NCBI RefSeq assembly: GCF_039613825.1
Contig: NZ_CP154826.1
Location: 2,666,001-2,730,000, forward strand
Length of the DNA stretch: 64,000 bases
DNA from: Diaminobutyricibacter sp. McL0608
Lineage (GTDB): Bacteria > Actinomycetota > Actinomycetes > Actinomycetales > Microbacteriaceae
Direction: 5' to 3'
Below the pieces are notes generated by a model that searched no databases, was not told the DNA's origin, and saw nothing but the letters and a program-made list of their open reading frames with translations. Of this stretch, positions 29,511-37,409 are shown piece by piece. Positions within the stretch are counted from its first letter, which is position 1. The number at the start of each line of letters is the position of its first letter. The position numbers were made by a program, and so were the translations under genes.

Positions 29511-30577
29511 GCACCCCAGACGAATTCCCCTACTTCCTCGAGCGGGTCGGAGTCGTGATGACCCCGGAAGAGGGCAATCCACTCGAGTCGGAGGGTGTGC
29601 TGAACCCGGCGAGCGGCCGCGGCCCCGACGGCGAGCTCTACCTGTTGCCGCGCCTGGTCGCCGACGGGAACGTGTCCCGTGTCGGACTGGCGAAGGTGAA
29701 CATCGTCGACGGCGTCCCCGCGAGCGTCACACGCGAGGGCGTTGTGCTCGAACCGGAACGCGAATGGGAGGCGGGGGCGAACAACTCCGGCGTCGAGGAC
29801 CCGCGCATCACGACCATCCCGGCACTGGGACTCCACGTCATGACCTACGTCGCGTTCGGTCCGCTCGGCCCGCGCACCGCGGTCGCCGTCTCCGACGACC
29901 TCCGAACCTGGCGGCGCCTCGGCCCGGTCACGTTCGAGTACAACGACGAGCTCGGAGTCGACCTCGGCCTCTACCACAACAAGGACACGGTGTTCTTTCC
30001 CGAACCGGTGATCGCCCCCGACGGTGTCGAGAGCCTCGCCGTTCTCCACCGCCCGGTCTGGGAACTCGGCGAGGTGCGCCCCGGAGAAGGCAACCGTCCC
30101 CCGAAGAGCCTCCCCGACCCGCGCCCCAGCATCTGGATCGCGTTCGTCCCGCTCGCCACGGTGCGCGAGGACATTCGCGAACTCGCGCGCTGGCGGGGAA
30201 ACAGGTTCCTCGCCGGCCCCGAGTTCGACTTCGAAGAGCTCAAGATCGGCGGCGGGCCCGCTCCGCGCCGGGTTCCGGAAGGCTGGCTGCTGCTCCACCA
30301 CGGTGTCACCGGCGTGATCGTCAACTCGATGGCCCAGCAGCAGAACGTCAACTATGCGGCCGCCGCGATGATCCTCGACGGCGACGAGCCGTGGCGGGTG
30401 ATCGACCGCACCTCGGCCCCTCTGCTGTCGGCCGAGACCGCCGACGAGCGCTCCGGCACCGTTCCGAACGTCGTCTTCCCGACGGCCATCGAGACCGTCG
30501 ACGGCGTCGACTTCGTCTTCTACGGAATGGCCGACTCGAAGATCGGGGTCGCTCGCCTCGAGCGTCGCGCGAGCTGA
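29507..30577 (+). CDS. GH130 family beta-mannoside phosphorylase/hydrolase, 356 aa
   Basis: A clear GH130 protein: NPASGRGPDGELYLLPRL, GVEDPRITTI with the EDPR motif, YHNKDTVFFPEPV, DPRPSIWIAFVPL, KIGGGPAPRRVPEGWLLLHHG and the C-terminal FYGMADSKIGVARLE. The family acts on beta-mannosyl bonds, often beta-1,4-mannosyl-GlcNAc, mannobiose or beta-1,2-mannan oligosaccharides. Whether it uses phosphate depends on the phosphate-binding Arg/Lys/His set, which I cannot assign without a structure alignment. It is the last gene of the LacI operon and ends before a large palindrome. Confidence 0.88.
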   Translation: MSTPDEFPYFLERVGVVMTPEEGNPLESEGVLNPASGRGPDGELYLLPRLVADGNVSRVGLAKVNIVDGVPASVTREGVVLEPEREWEAGANNSGVEDPRITTIPALGLHVMTYVAFGPLGPRTAVAVSDDLRTWRRLGPVTFEYNDELGVDLGLYHNKDTVFFPEPVIAPDGVESLAVLHRPVWELGEVRPGEGNRPPKSLPDPRPSIWIAFVPLATVREDIRELARWRGNRFLAGPEFDFEELKIGGGPAPRRVPEGWLLLHHGVTGVIVNSMAQQQNVNYAAAAMILDGDEPWRVIDRTSAPLLSAETADERSGTVPNVVFPTAIETVDGVDFVFYGMADSKIGVARLERRAS

Positions 30578-30593
30578 GGCGTCCCGACGACGA

Positions 30594-30651
30594 CGAAAGG
30601 TGCGAGAAGTGGTCTATCGCCTGCCGCGATCTCCACTTCTCGCACCTTTCG
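30594..30651. terminator. Long palindrome A1, bidirectional terminator
   Basis: Perfect 19-bp arms (30594-30612 and 30633-30651) with CGAAAGGTGCGAGAAGTGG on the left and a 20-nt loop that itself contains a 5-bp stem (ATCGC/GCGAT, 30616-30630). It lies between the convergent ends of the GH130 gene (+) and the DrrB-like gene (-). The right arm recurs unchanged at 33533-33551. Confidence 0.75.
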
Positions 30652-30680
30652 CGTGCGCGGACTGCGTCGGTCAGCCGCGG

Positions 30681-31508
30681 TCAGCGGCGGCCCGCCCTCC
30701 GGCGGAACAGCCAGGCGCCCCAGACCGCTGAGCCGACCAGGATGAGCAGGCACCAGCCGACGGCCCACCAGGCGTGCCCGCCGATCGGGGTGCCCATCAG
30801 CAGCCCGCGGATGGTCTCGATGATGGGCGTGATCGGCTGATTGTCCGCGATCCACTGCAGCCACTCCGGCATCGTGTCGGTCGGCACGAAGGCGCTCGAC
30901 AGGTACGGCAGGAAGAGCAGCACGAAACCGTACCCGCTCGCCGCTGCCGCGCTGCGGGCGGCGAGGCCGATGGATGCGTACAGCCAGGTGATGGCGAGGA
31001 TGAACAGTGCGATGAGTCCGAGTGCCCCGAGCCATTCCGCAGGGCCGGCAGTCGGACGGAAGCCCACGAGAAGGGCCACGCCGATCACGACACCGGTGGC
31101 GAAGAGGTTGCGCAGCAGGCTGGCGATCACGTGCCCGACGATGACCCCGTCGCTCCGCAGCGGCATGGTGCGGAACCGGTCGATGATCCCGTTGCTCATG
31201 TCGTCGGCCACGTCGACCGCCGTGCTCGCCGAGCCGAAGCCCGCGCAGAGCAGGATGATGCCGGGCACCACATAGTTCACGTAGTCGCCGCCCGGGTCGA
31301 TGGCACCGCCGAACACGTAGGTGAACATCAGCATCAGCATGATCGGAAGGATGATCGCCATGCTGAGCACTTCGATGTTGCGCAGCGTGTGACGGATGCT
31401 GCGGCCGATGAAGACGAATGTGCTGGTCGTTGCCGGGACGGCACGGTCGACGGTCGCCGACAGGCCGGTCGTGGCTGCCGATCGAGGCGGCAGGAGTGTG
31501 GTGGACAT
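30681..31508 (-). CDS. ABC-2 type exporter permease, DrrB-like, 275 aa
   Basis: Six-helix membrane subunit of a DrrAB-type drug or lipid exporter. The N-terminus is cytoplasmic; IEVLSMAIILPIMLMLMFTYVFG is the first helix and the ABC-2 signature region DDMSNGIIDRFRTMPLR lies between helices two and three. The ATG at 31508 shares one base with the TGA of the ATPase gene (TGATG). Longer in-frame starts would overlap that gene and are rejected. Substrate unknown. Confidence 0.9.
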   Translation of the reverse strand: MSTTLLPPRSAATTGLSATVDRAVPATTSTFVFIGRSIRHTLRNIEVLSMAIILPIMLMLMFTYVFGGAIDPGGDYVNYVVPGIILLCAGFGSASTAVDVADDMSNGIIDRFRTMPLRSDGVIVGHVIASLLRNLFATGVVIGVALLVGFRPTAGPAEWLGALGLIALFILAITWLYASIGLAARSAAAASGYGFVLLFLPYLSSAFVPTDTMPEWLQWIADNQPITPIIETIRGLLMGTPIGGHAWWAVGWCLLILVGSAVWGAWLFRRRAGRR

Positions 31509-32410
31509 CAGGCCGTGACCTCCAGTTGGTGTTCGCGATGGGTATCGGACGCGGTGAGTGCGAGGAAGACGTCGTCGAGGGTCGGTTTGCGGATGCTGAC
31601 GTGCGTATCCGGAAGTCGCTCGGCGTCGAGTTCGTCGATCGCCCGGCGGAGGTCGTGGATGCTTCCGTCGGTGGGCAGCTCGTGGAGCACCGTGTCGTCG
31701 GGTCCGCGGAGCTCGACGACATCGCCGCCGATCCGCGCCTTCAGCTCGCCCGGCGTGCCTTCGGCGACGACGCCGCCGCCGTCGATGAGCGCGATCCGGT
31801 CCGCGAGGAGGTCCGCTTCGTCGAGGTACTGCGTCGTCAGGAGGATCGTGATCCCCTGGGCGGCGAGGCCGAGGATGGTGTCCCACAGCGTCTGACGACT
31901 GCGGGCATCGAGGCCGGTGGTCGGCTCGTCGAGGAAGATGACCGGCGGTGTCGCGACCAGGCTGATGGCGAGGTCGAGGCGTCGGCGCATCCCGCCGGAG
32001 TACGTCTTCACGCGCCTGCGGGCTGCTTCGCCGAGTTCGAACCGTTCGATGAGCTCCTGTGCGCGCCTCCGCGCATCCGTCGCCGTGTAGCCGGAGAGCC
32101 GTGCCATCATCCGCAGGTTCTCCTCTCCGGTGAGCACTTCGTCGACGGCCGCCGACTGCCCGGTGAGGCTGATGGCCGCGCGAACGCCGTTCGGATCAGT
32201 GACGACGTCGTGGCCGGCGACGACCGCCGTGCCGCCGTCGGGTGCGACGAGCGTGGACAGGATGTTGATGAGCGTCGTCTTGCCCGCTCCGTTCGGCCCG
32301 AGGAGGGCGAAGACGGTGCCGGCCGGCACGCTGAGGTCGATGCCCTGGAGCACGCGCTGGGCGCCGAAGGACTTTCGAAGTCCCTGCACCTCGATCGCGG
32401 GGGTGGCCAT
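31508..32410 (-). CDS. ABC exporter ATPase, DrrA-like, 300 aa
   Basis: ATPase partner of the DrrB-like permease. Walker A GPNGAGKTTL, signature YSGGMRRRLDLAISL, Walker B VIFLDEPTTGLD and switch LLTTQYLDEADLLADR are visible, with a C-terminal regulatory tail ending near TLDDVFLALT typical of DrrA. The ATG at 32410 follows AAGGAG. It is divergent from a TetR-type regulator that shares the 111-nt intergenic region. Drug-resistance or lipid export is probable. Confidence 0.93.
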   Translation of the reverse strand: MATPAIEVQGLRKSFGAQRVLQGIDLSVPAGTVFALLGPNGAGKTTLINILSTLVAPDGGTAVVAGHDVVTDPNGVRAAISLTGQSAAVDEVLTGEENLRMMARLSGYTATDARRRAQELIERFELGEAARRRVKTYSGGMRRRLDLAISLVATPPVIFLDEPTTGLDARSRQTLWDTILGLAAQGITILLTTQYLDEADLLADRIALIDGGGVVAEGTPGELKARIGGDVVELRGPDDTVLHELPTDGSIHDLRRAIDELDAERLPDTHVSIRKPTLDDVFLALTASDTHREHQLEVTA

Positions 32411-32432
32411 GTCGTTCTCCTTTCTGCGTATG

Positions 32433-32449
32433 ACGCAAACTGTTTACGT
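32433..32449. promoter_or_regulatory. TetR operator in the drrA/tetR intergenic region
   Basis: 17-bp near-perfect palindrome ACGCAAACTGTTTACGT (one mismatched pair, centre T). It is 23 nt upstream of the drrA start, where repressor binding could block drrAB. A second ACTGTTT copy lies at 32455-32461, and an inverted relative at 32473-32481. Confidence 0.55.
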
Positions 32450-32460
32450 CGCACACTGTT

Positions 32461-32488
32461 TTGTTTAAGTAATACACAGTTCTAGGAT
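32461..32488 (+). promoter_or_regulatory. Promoter of divergent tetR gene
   Basis: -35 TTGTTT (32461-32466), 16-bp spacer, -10 TAGGAT (32483-32488). The transcript would start near 32495, with a short leader carrying GGAAGG before the ATG at 32522. Confidence 0.5.
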
Positions 32489-32521
32489 GGGTGTCAACGA
32501 CCACACCGGAAGGCGGCGACA

Positions 32522-33457
32522 ATGGCCGACGCAGTCGAAGACGCGCTCCCCCGCGCCGTCGCACTGAGCTGGGGCGTCGCCGAACGGCCGCAGCGCGGCC
32601 CCAAGCGCGAACTCAGCATCGAGCGCATCGTCGACGCGGCGATCGAGATCGCCGACGCGGAAGGCCTGAGCGCCGTCTCGATGAGCCGGGTCGCCGCATC
32701 CCTCGGCTTCACCACGATGTCGCTCTACCGCTACCTGACCAGCAAAGACGACCTGCTGCTGCTCATGCAGGAGGCCGTGTGCGCCGTGCCGATCCCGTCC
32801 GAGGACGACGACAGCGACTGGCGGCAGGGGATGCGCGACTGGGTAGCCGTGTCGATGGGCGTCATCAGCGCGCATCCGTGGTTCGTCGACATCCCCATCT
32901 CCGGCATTCCGATGACGCCCAACAACCTCGCGGTGCTCGACTGGGGCCTGCGGATCATGAAAGACCTGCCACTGAGCGACCTCGAGAAGATGTCGACAGC
33001 GCTGCTGCTCGCGTCGTACTCGCGCGCTTTCGGAATCGTCGAACGCGACGTCGCCCGGGCCGCCGAGCAGAACGGCGCAGACTCCGTCACCGGCGAAGCG
33101 TTCGCCGGCGCGCTCGCAGAACTCGTCACGCCCGAACGGTTCCCTTACCTCGGCCCGCTCGTCACGTCAGGCGCATACACTGCACCGCCAGGCGAAGACG
33201 GACAGGACGACTTCGCCTTCGGGCTGGAACGCATCCTCGACGGCATCGAGAAGTATGTGGACGCCCGCAACGCCGGCGAACCCGTCGCAGTCGCGCCGCA
33301 ACGCCCGGAGCCGGTGCCGAACGACAAGGCCGTGCGCGAGGCGGCCAAGGCGCGGCGCGAAGCCGAAGTGCGACTGCGGGATGCACGCAAGCGCGAACGC
33401 GACGTCATCGCCAAGGCACGCGAGCGCGCGGCGAAAGAGGCGGCGAAGCGCGCCTGA
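32522..33457 (+). CDS. TetR family regulator, TetR_C-type with charged tail, 311 aa
   Basis: The helix-turn-helix is not at the extreme N-terminus but after about 30 residues (LSIERIVDAAIEIADAEGLSAVSMSRVAASLGFTTMSLYRYL, in parts). The ligand domain resembles tetracycline-repressor-like regulators of DrrAB exporters. The last about 40 residues are an Ala/Arg/Lys/Glu-rich helix (AAKARREAEVRLRDARKR), unusual for the family. The gene is divergent from drrAB and likely represses it. The start at 32522 follows GGAAGG. Confidence 0.88.
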   Translation: MADAVEDALPRAVALSWGVAERPQRGPKRELSIERIVDAAIEIADAEGLSAVSMSRVAASLGFTTMSLYRYLTSKDDLLLLMQEAVCAVPIPSEDDDSDWRQGMRDWVAVSMGVISAHPWFVDIPISGIPMTPNNLAVLDWGLRIMKDLPLSDLEKMSTALLLASYSRAFGIVERDVARAAEQNGADSVTGEAFAGALAELVTPERFPYLGPLVTSGAYTAPPGEDGQDDFAFGLERILDGIEKYVDARNAGEPVAVAPQRPEPVPNDKAVREAAKARREAEVRLRDARKRERDVIAKARERAAKEAAKRA

Positions 33458-33494
33458 CCCGGCCGCGTCGACCGCGCTGGCCGCGCTGGCCCCG

Positions 33495-33551
33495 CGAAAA
33501 GTGCCGGAAGTGGACTCAGGGTGCGCGGAACACCACTTCTCGCACCTTTCG
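33495..33551. terminator. Long palindrome A2, terminator of prmC and tetR
   Basis: Arms of 19 bp (33495-33513 and 33533-33551, 16 of 19 paired) with a 19-nt loop. The right arm is identical to that of palindrome A1. On the minus strand the stem is followed by TTTTC. It lies between the convergent ends of the tetR gene (+) and prmC (-). Confidence 0.72.
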
Positions 33552-33571
33552 TCGCCGACGCGGCGGCGAGG

Positions 33572-34453
33572 TCAGCGAACGGCCGTGGTCGCGCGGTCGC
33601 GCGTCGTCAGATCGCGGTGCGTCGCCGGACCGCGCCAGCCATCCGCCGCGAGCAGGGCGCGGATCTCCGCACCCTGAAGTTCGCCGTGCTCGATCACTAG
33701 TGTTCCGCCGGGCCGCAGCAGGCGCTGGGCCGTCCGCGACACCGCGCGCACCACATCCAGGCCGTCCGCACCGCCGTACAACGCGTGCTCCGGGTCGAAC
33801 AATCGCACCTCGGGGTCGCGCGGGATGGCGTCGGCCGGGATGTACGGCGGGTTCGAGATCACGACGTCCACGATTCCGTCGAGCTCCGGAAGCGCCTCCG
33901 CGAGGTCGGCGAAGACCACGCGCGCGTTCGCGGCTCCGGACTCGTCGACGTTGCGCTTCGCCCAGATGAACGCCTCGGGCGAATTCTCGACCGCGACGAT
34001 CCGCGCGTGGGGCACCTCGGTGGCCATGGCGAGAGCGATCGCGCCGCTTCCGGTGCCCAGGTCGACGCCGACCGGCTCAGGCGAAGCGACAGCCCGCAGC
34101 GCGTCGATCGCGAACTGGACGACCTGTTCGGTCTCCGGGCGCGGGACGAAGACACCCGGACCCACGGCCAGTTCGAGTGACCGGAACGGCGCACGGCCGG
34201 TGATGTGCTGGAGTGGTTCACGTGCGGCACGGCGGTCTGCGAGGCCGAGGACGGCATCCCGGATGCTCGGATCGGCCACAGAATCCATGGCGACCAGCGC
34301 CTGGACCCTGCCCCGCCCCTCGCCGATGACATGGCCGATCAGGAGCTCTGCGTCGACCGCCGGATCCGGCACTCCGGCACGTTCGAGGAGGGACGCGACC
34401 TGGTCGCGCAAAGACCGGAACGTGGTCGGATCTGGTTCGGGAGCACTCGTCAT
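33572..34453 (-). CDS. prmC: Peptide chain release factor N5-glutamine methyltransferase, 293 aa
   Basis: Methylates the Gln of the GGQ motif of release factors. SAM site [15 protein letters not shown] and catalytic NPPYIP are clear, and the N-terminal helical domain ([24 protein letters not shown]) is typical. A TAAGCT box 9 nt before the ATG suggests a short or absent leader. In other actinobacteria prmC directly follows prfA; here cysK and cysE, on the opposite strand, separate the two. Confidence 0.94.
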   Translation of the reverse strand: MTSAPEPDPTTFRSLRDQVASLLERAGVPDPAVDAELLIGHVIGEGRGRVQALVAMDSVADPSIRDAVLGLADRRAAREPLQHITGRAPFRSLELAVGPGVFVPRPETEQVVQFAIDALRAVASPEPVGVDLGTGSGAIALAMATEVPHARIVAVENSPEAFIWAKRNVDESGAANARVVFADLAEALPELDGIVDVVISNPPYIPADAIPRDPEVRLFDPEHALYGGADGLDVVRAVSRTAQRLLRPGGTLVIEHGELQGAEIRALLAADGWRGPATHRDLTTRDRATTAVR

Positions 34454-34579
34454 CGCCCGTCGAGCTTATCTTCTGCCCGGATCCGCCCATCACACTCCGT
34501 CATACAAGCCCCGTGGGAAGGGCAGATGATTAGGCTGGTGGCGCCCACGATTCACCCGTCTTTCACAAGGAAGAGAGTC

Positions 34580-35518
34580 ATGTCCGGTCACATCTACGCC
34601 AACGTCGCCGAAACGGTCGGAAACACCCCGCTGGTCCGGCTCAACCGCATCACCGACGGGGCAGAGGCCACCGTGCTCGTGAAGCTCGAGTTCGCCAACC
34701 CGGCCTCGAGCGTCAAAGACCGGATCGGGGTGTCGATCATCGATGCCGCCGAAGCCTCCGGCGAGCTGAAGCCCGGCGGCACGATCGTCGAAGGAACCAG
34801 CGGCAACACAGGCATCGCACTCGCGATGGTCGGCGCCGCACGCGGCTACAAGGTGATCCTCACCATGCCGGAGACCATGAGCAAGGAACGGCGCGTGCTC
34901 CTTCGCGCGTTCGGCGCGGACATCGTGCTCACGCCCGGTCCCGATGGGATGCGCGGAGCAGTCGAAAAAGCCCAGGAGATCGTCTCGAACACCGAGAACG
35001 CGATCTGGGCGAAGCAGTTCGCCAATGAAGCCAACCCGGCCATCCACCGCGCGACGACCGCCGAGGAGATCTGGGCGGACACCGACGGCGGCGTCGACAT
35101 CTTCGTCTCCGGAATCGGCACCGGCGGCACCATCACCGGGGTCGGGCAGGTTCTGAAGGAGCGGAAGCCCGGCGTGAAGATCGTGGCCGTCGAGCCGATC
35201 GACTCCCCCATCCTGTCGGGCGGAAAGCCCGGACCGCACAAGATCCAGGGCATCGGTGCGAACTTCGTGCCTGAGATCCTCGACACGACCGTCTACGACG
35301 AAGTGGTCGACGTCACGTTCGACGACTCGATCGCGGTGGCGAAGCGTCTGGCCGCTGAAGAGGGCATCCTCGCCGGCATCTCGTCAGGCGCGATCGTCTG
35401 GGCGGCGCTCGAACAGGCGAAGCGTCCCGAGAACGCAGGCAAGACGATCGTCGCGATCGTGGCAGACACCGGAGAGCGGTACATCTCGACTGCCCTCTGG
35501 GCAGACCTGGTCGACTAG
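34580..35518 (+). CDS. cysK: Cysteine synthase A (O-acetylserine sulfhydrylase), 312 aa
   Basis: PLP enzyme making Cys from O-acetylserine and sulfide. The PLP Lys is in [11 protein letters not shown], the substrate loop is [13 protein letters not shown], and the phosphate-binding loop is [13 protein letters not shown]. The C-terminal region YISTALW is typical of CysK. I use the ATG at 34580, preceded by AAGGAAGAGAG; the longer in-frame start runs across prmC. It is 5 nt upstream of cysE on the same strand. Confidence 0.95.
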   Translation: MSGHIYANVAETVGNTPLVRLNRITDGAEATVLVKLEFANPASSVKDRIGVSIIDAAEASGELKPGGTIVEGTSGNTGIALAMVGAARGYKVILTMPETMSKERRVLLRAFGADIVLTPGPDGMRGAVEKAQEIVSNTENAIWAKQFANEANPAIHRATTAEEIWADTDGGVDIFVSGIGTGGTITGVGQVLKERKPGVKIVAVEPIDSPILSGGKPGPHKIQGIGANFVPEILDTTVYDEVVDVTFDDSIAVAKRLAAEEGILAGISSGAIVWAALEQAKRPENAGKTIVAIVADTGERYISTALWADLVD

Positions 35519-35523
35519 CGCGA

Positions 35524-36096
35524 ATGTCCGTTCTGTCCCGCGTGCGCGAAGACATCGCCAATGCGCGCCGCCACGACCCGGCGGCCCGTAGCGGTGCCGA
35601 GATCTTCGTCGTGTATTCGGGACTTCACGCCATCTGGTCCTACCGGCTGGCACATCGCCTCTGGCTGGCGCGCGCACGCACCGTTGCCCGCATCGTCTCG
35701 CAGTTCACCCGCTTTCTCACCGGGATCGAGATCCATCCCGGCGCGACGATCGGCCGCCGGTTCTTCATCGACCACGGAATGGGCGTCGTCATCGGCGAGA
35801 CCGCCGAGATCGGCGACGACGTGATGCTCTATCACGGTGTGACGCTGGGCGGGAAGGGTCGCGGCCACGGCAAACGGCACCCGACCATCGGGGATGGCGT
35901 GACGATCGGCGCGGGCGCGAAGGTGCTGGGCGCGATCACGATCGGCGCGCACAGTGTCGTCGGGGCGAACGCCGTCGTCGTACACGACGCTCCCCCGAGC
36001 TCACTGCTTGTCGGCGTGCCGGCGACGTCGCGACCGCGGACCGGCACCGAGCAGATCCCCGGTGACACCTGGATCGACCCCGGCATCTACATCTGA
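35524..36096 (+). CDS. cysE: Serine O-acetyltransferase, 190 aa
   Basis: Makes O-acetylserine from Ser and acetyl-CoA. A short N-terminal helical domain (about 60 residues) precedes a left-handed beta helix with [24 protein letters not shown], the active-site DHG His, and hexapeptide repeats to residue 165. The C-terminal tail ends in DPGIYI; a terminal Ile is typical of the CysE tail that docks into the CysK active site, so a cysteine synthase complex is likely. Co-transcribed with cysK. Confidence 0.95.
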   Translation: MSVLSRVREDIANARRHDPAARSGAEIFVVYSGLHAIWSYRLAHRLWLARARTVARIVSQFTRFLTGIEIHPGATIGRRFFIDHGMGVVIGETAEIGDDVMLYHGVTLGGKGRGHGKRHPTIGDGVTIGAGAKVLGAITIGAHSVVGANAVVVHDAPPSSLLVGVPATSRPRTGTEQIPGDTWIDPGIYI

Positions 36097-36136
36097 CCCG
36101 CGCCCACGAGCCCCTGCCCAGGGCCGCCTAGAGCGT

Positions 36137-36195
36137 CGAGCACAGGAAAAGGCACCTCAATCGTCAGATTTGAGGTGCCTTTTCCTGTGCTCGAG
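36137..36195. terminator. Perfect 25-bp hairpin between cysE and prfA
   Basis: Arms of 25 bp (36137-36161 and 36171-36195) with a 9-nt loop. The stem contains CCTTTTCCTGTG on the plus side and AAGGCACCTC on the other. It serves both convergent transcripts. Confidence 0.8.
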
Positions 36196-36209
36196 CGTCT
36201 GGGCCGGGA

Positions 36210-37289
36210 TCAGGCGTCGGCGCCGATGTCGGCGAGGCGGGACTCCTCGTCGGCCGTGATGCACGACTCGATCACCGGGTCGAGGGCACCGTTCATGACG
36301 GCGTCGAGGTTGTACGCCTTGTAGCCGGTGCGGTGGTCGGCGATCCGGTTCTCGGGGAAGTTGTAGGTGCGGATGCGCTCCGAGCGATCCATCGTGCGGA
36401 TCTGGCTCTTGCGCACTGCCGAGGCAGCAGCGTCGATCTCTTCCTGCTGGCGGGCGAGCACGCGGGCACGCAGCACGCGCATCCCGGCTTCGCGGTTCTG
36501 CAGCTGACTCTTCTCGTTCTGCATCGCCACGACGATGCCGGTCGGAAGGTGGGTGATGCGCACTGCCGAGTCGGTGGTGTTCACCGACTGGCCGCCGGGA
36601 CCGCTCGACCGGTACACATCGATCTTCAGGTCGTTGGGGCTGATCTCGACCTCTTCGGGCTCGTCGACTTCGGGGAACACGAGGACGCCGGCGGCGGAGG
36701 TGTGGATGCGGCCCTGCGACTCGGTCGCGGGAACGCGCTGCACACGGTGCACGCCACCCTCGTATTTGAGGTGCGCCCACACGCCCTGGGCCGGGTCGCT
36801 CGAGTTGCCCTTGATGGCGAGCTGAACGTCTTTGATGCCGCCAAGGTCGCTCGAGGTCTGCTCGAGGATCTCGGTCTTCCACTTCTTCGACTCGGCGTAG
36901 TGCAGGTACATGCGCAGCAGGTCGGCGGCGAAGAGGGCGGACTCCGCGCCACCCTCGCCCATCTTGATCTCCATGATCACGTCGCGGCCGTCGTTCTCGT
37001 CACGCGGGATGAGGAGGCGCCGGAGCTTCTCGGTCGAGTCTTCGAGCTGCTCTTCGAGCCCGGGGATCTCTTCGGCGAACGTCTCATCTTCAGCGGCGAG
37101 CTCGCGCGCGGCGGCAAGGTCGTCTTCGAGCTGCTTCCACTGGTGGTACGCGGCGACGATCCGGCTGAGCTCGGCGTAGCGGCGGTTCACGCGCTTGGAG
37201 CGCACCGGGTCGCTGTGCAGGTCGGGGTCGGCGAGCTGCTCCTGCAGGTCGTCATGCTCTGCGAGCAGACTGGTGACCGACTCGAACAT
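36210..37289 (-). CDS. prfA: Peptide chain release factor 1, 359 aa
   Basis: Recognises UAA and UAG and releases the peptide. The GGQ loop is in [12 protein letters not shown], and the tripeptide anticodon is PAT in [15 protein letters not shown], as in RF1. The N-terminal helical domain is typical. The ATG at 37289 follows a GAGGGAGAAG stretch. It lies 120 nt downstream of rho, with a terminator between them. The usual rpmE between rho and prfA is absent. Confidence 0.96.
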   Translation of the reverse strand: MFESVTSLLAEHDDLQEQLADPDLHSDPVRSKRVNRRYAELSRIVAAYHQWKQLEDDLAAARELAAEDETFAEEIPGLEEQLEDSTEKLRRLLIPRDENDGRDVIMEIKMGEGGAESALFAADLLRMYLHYAESKKWKTEILEQTSSDLGGIKDVQLAIKGNSSDPAQGVWAHLKYEGGVHRVQRVPATESQGRIHTSAAGVLVFPEVDEPEEVEISPNDLKIDVYRSSGPGGQSVNTTDSAVRITHLPTGIVVAMQNEKSQLQNREAGMRVLRARVLARQQEEIDAAASAVRKSQIRTMDRSERIRTYNFPENRIADHRTGYKAYNLDAVMNGALDPVIESCITADEESRLADIGADA

Positions 37290-37359
37290 CTCTTCTTCTC
37301 CCTCGGCAGCGTGGCGCTGCCTTCATTCTTCTCGTGGTGCACGTCTCGCACCAATGGAA

Positions 37360-37403
37360 AAGTGCCCGCCCGGTCGACTCAGGGTCGAACCGGGCGGGCA
37401 CTT
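37360..37403 (-). terminator. Terminator of rho
   Basis: 15-bp GC-rich stem (37360-37374 and 37389-37403) with a 14-nt loop. On the minus strand the stem is followed by TTTTCC, a weak U-tract. It begins just after the rho stop at 37410. The left part (GAAAAGTGCC) and loop (GACTCAGGGT) recur in palindrome A2. Confidence 0.75.
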
Positions 37404-37409
37404 GCATAG

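Noticed and set aside
30594-30651. Miniature transposon (MITE)
   Set aside because: No flanking target-site duplication or terminal match to a known element is visible; a terminator-type element fits better.
34205-34579. Longer N-terminus for CysK
   Set aside because: The extension runs opposite prmC and lacks family sequence; the ATG at 34580 has a ribosome binding site.
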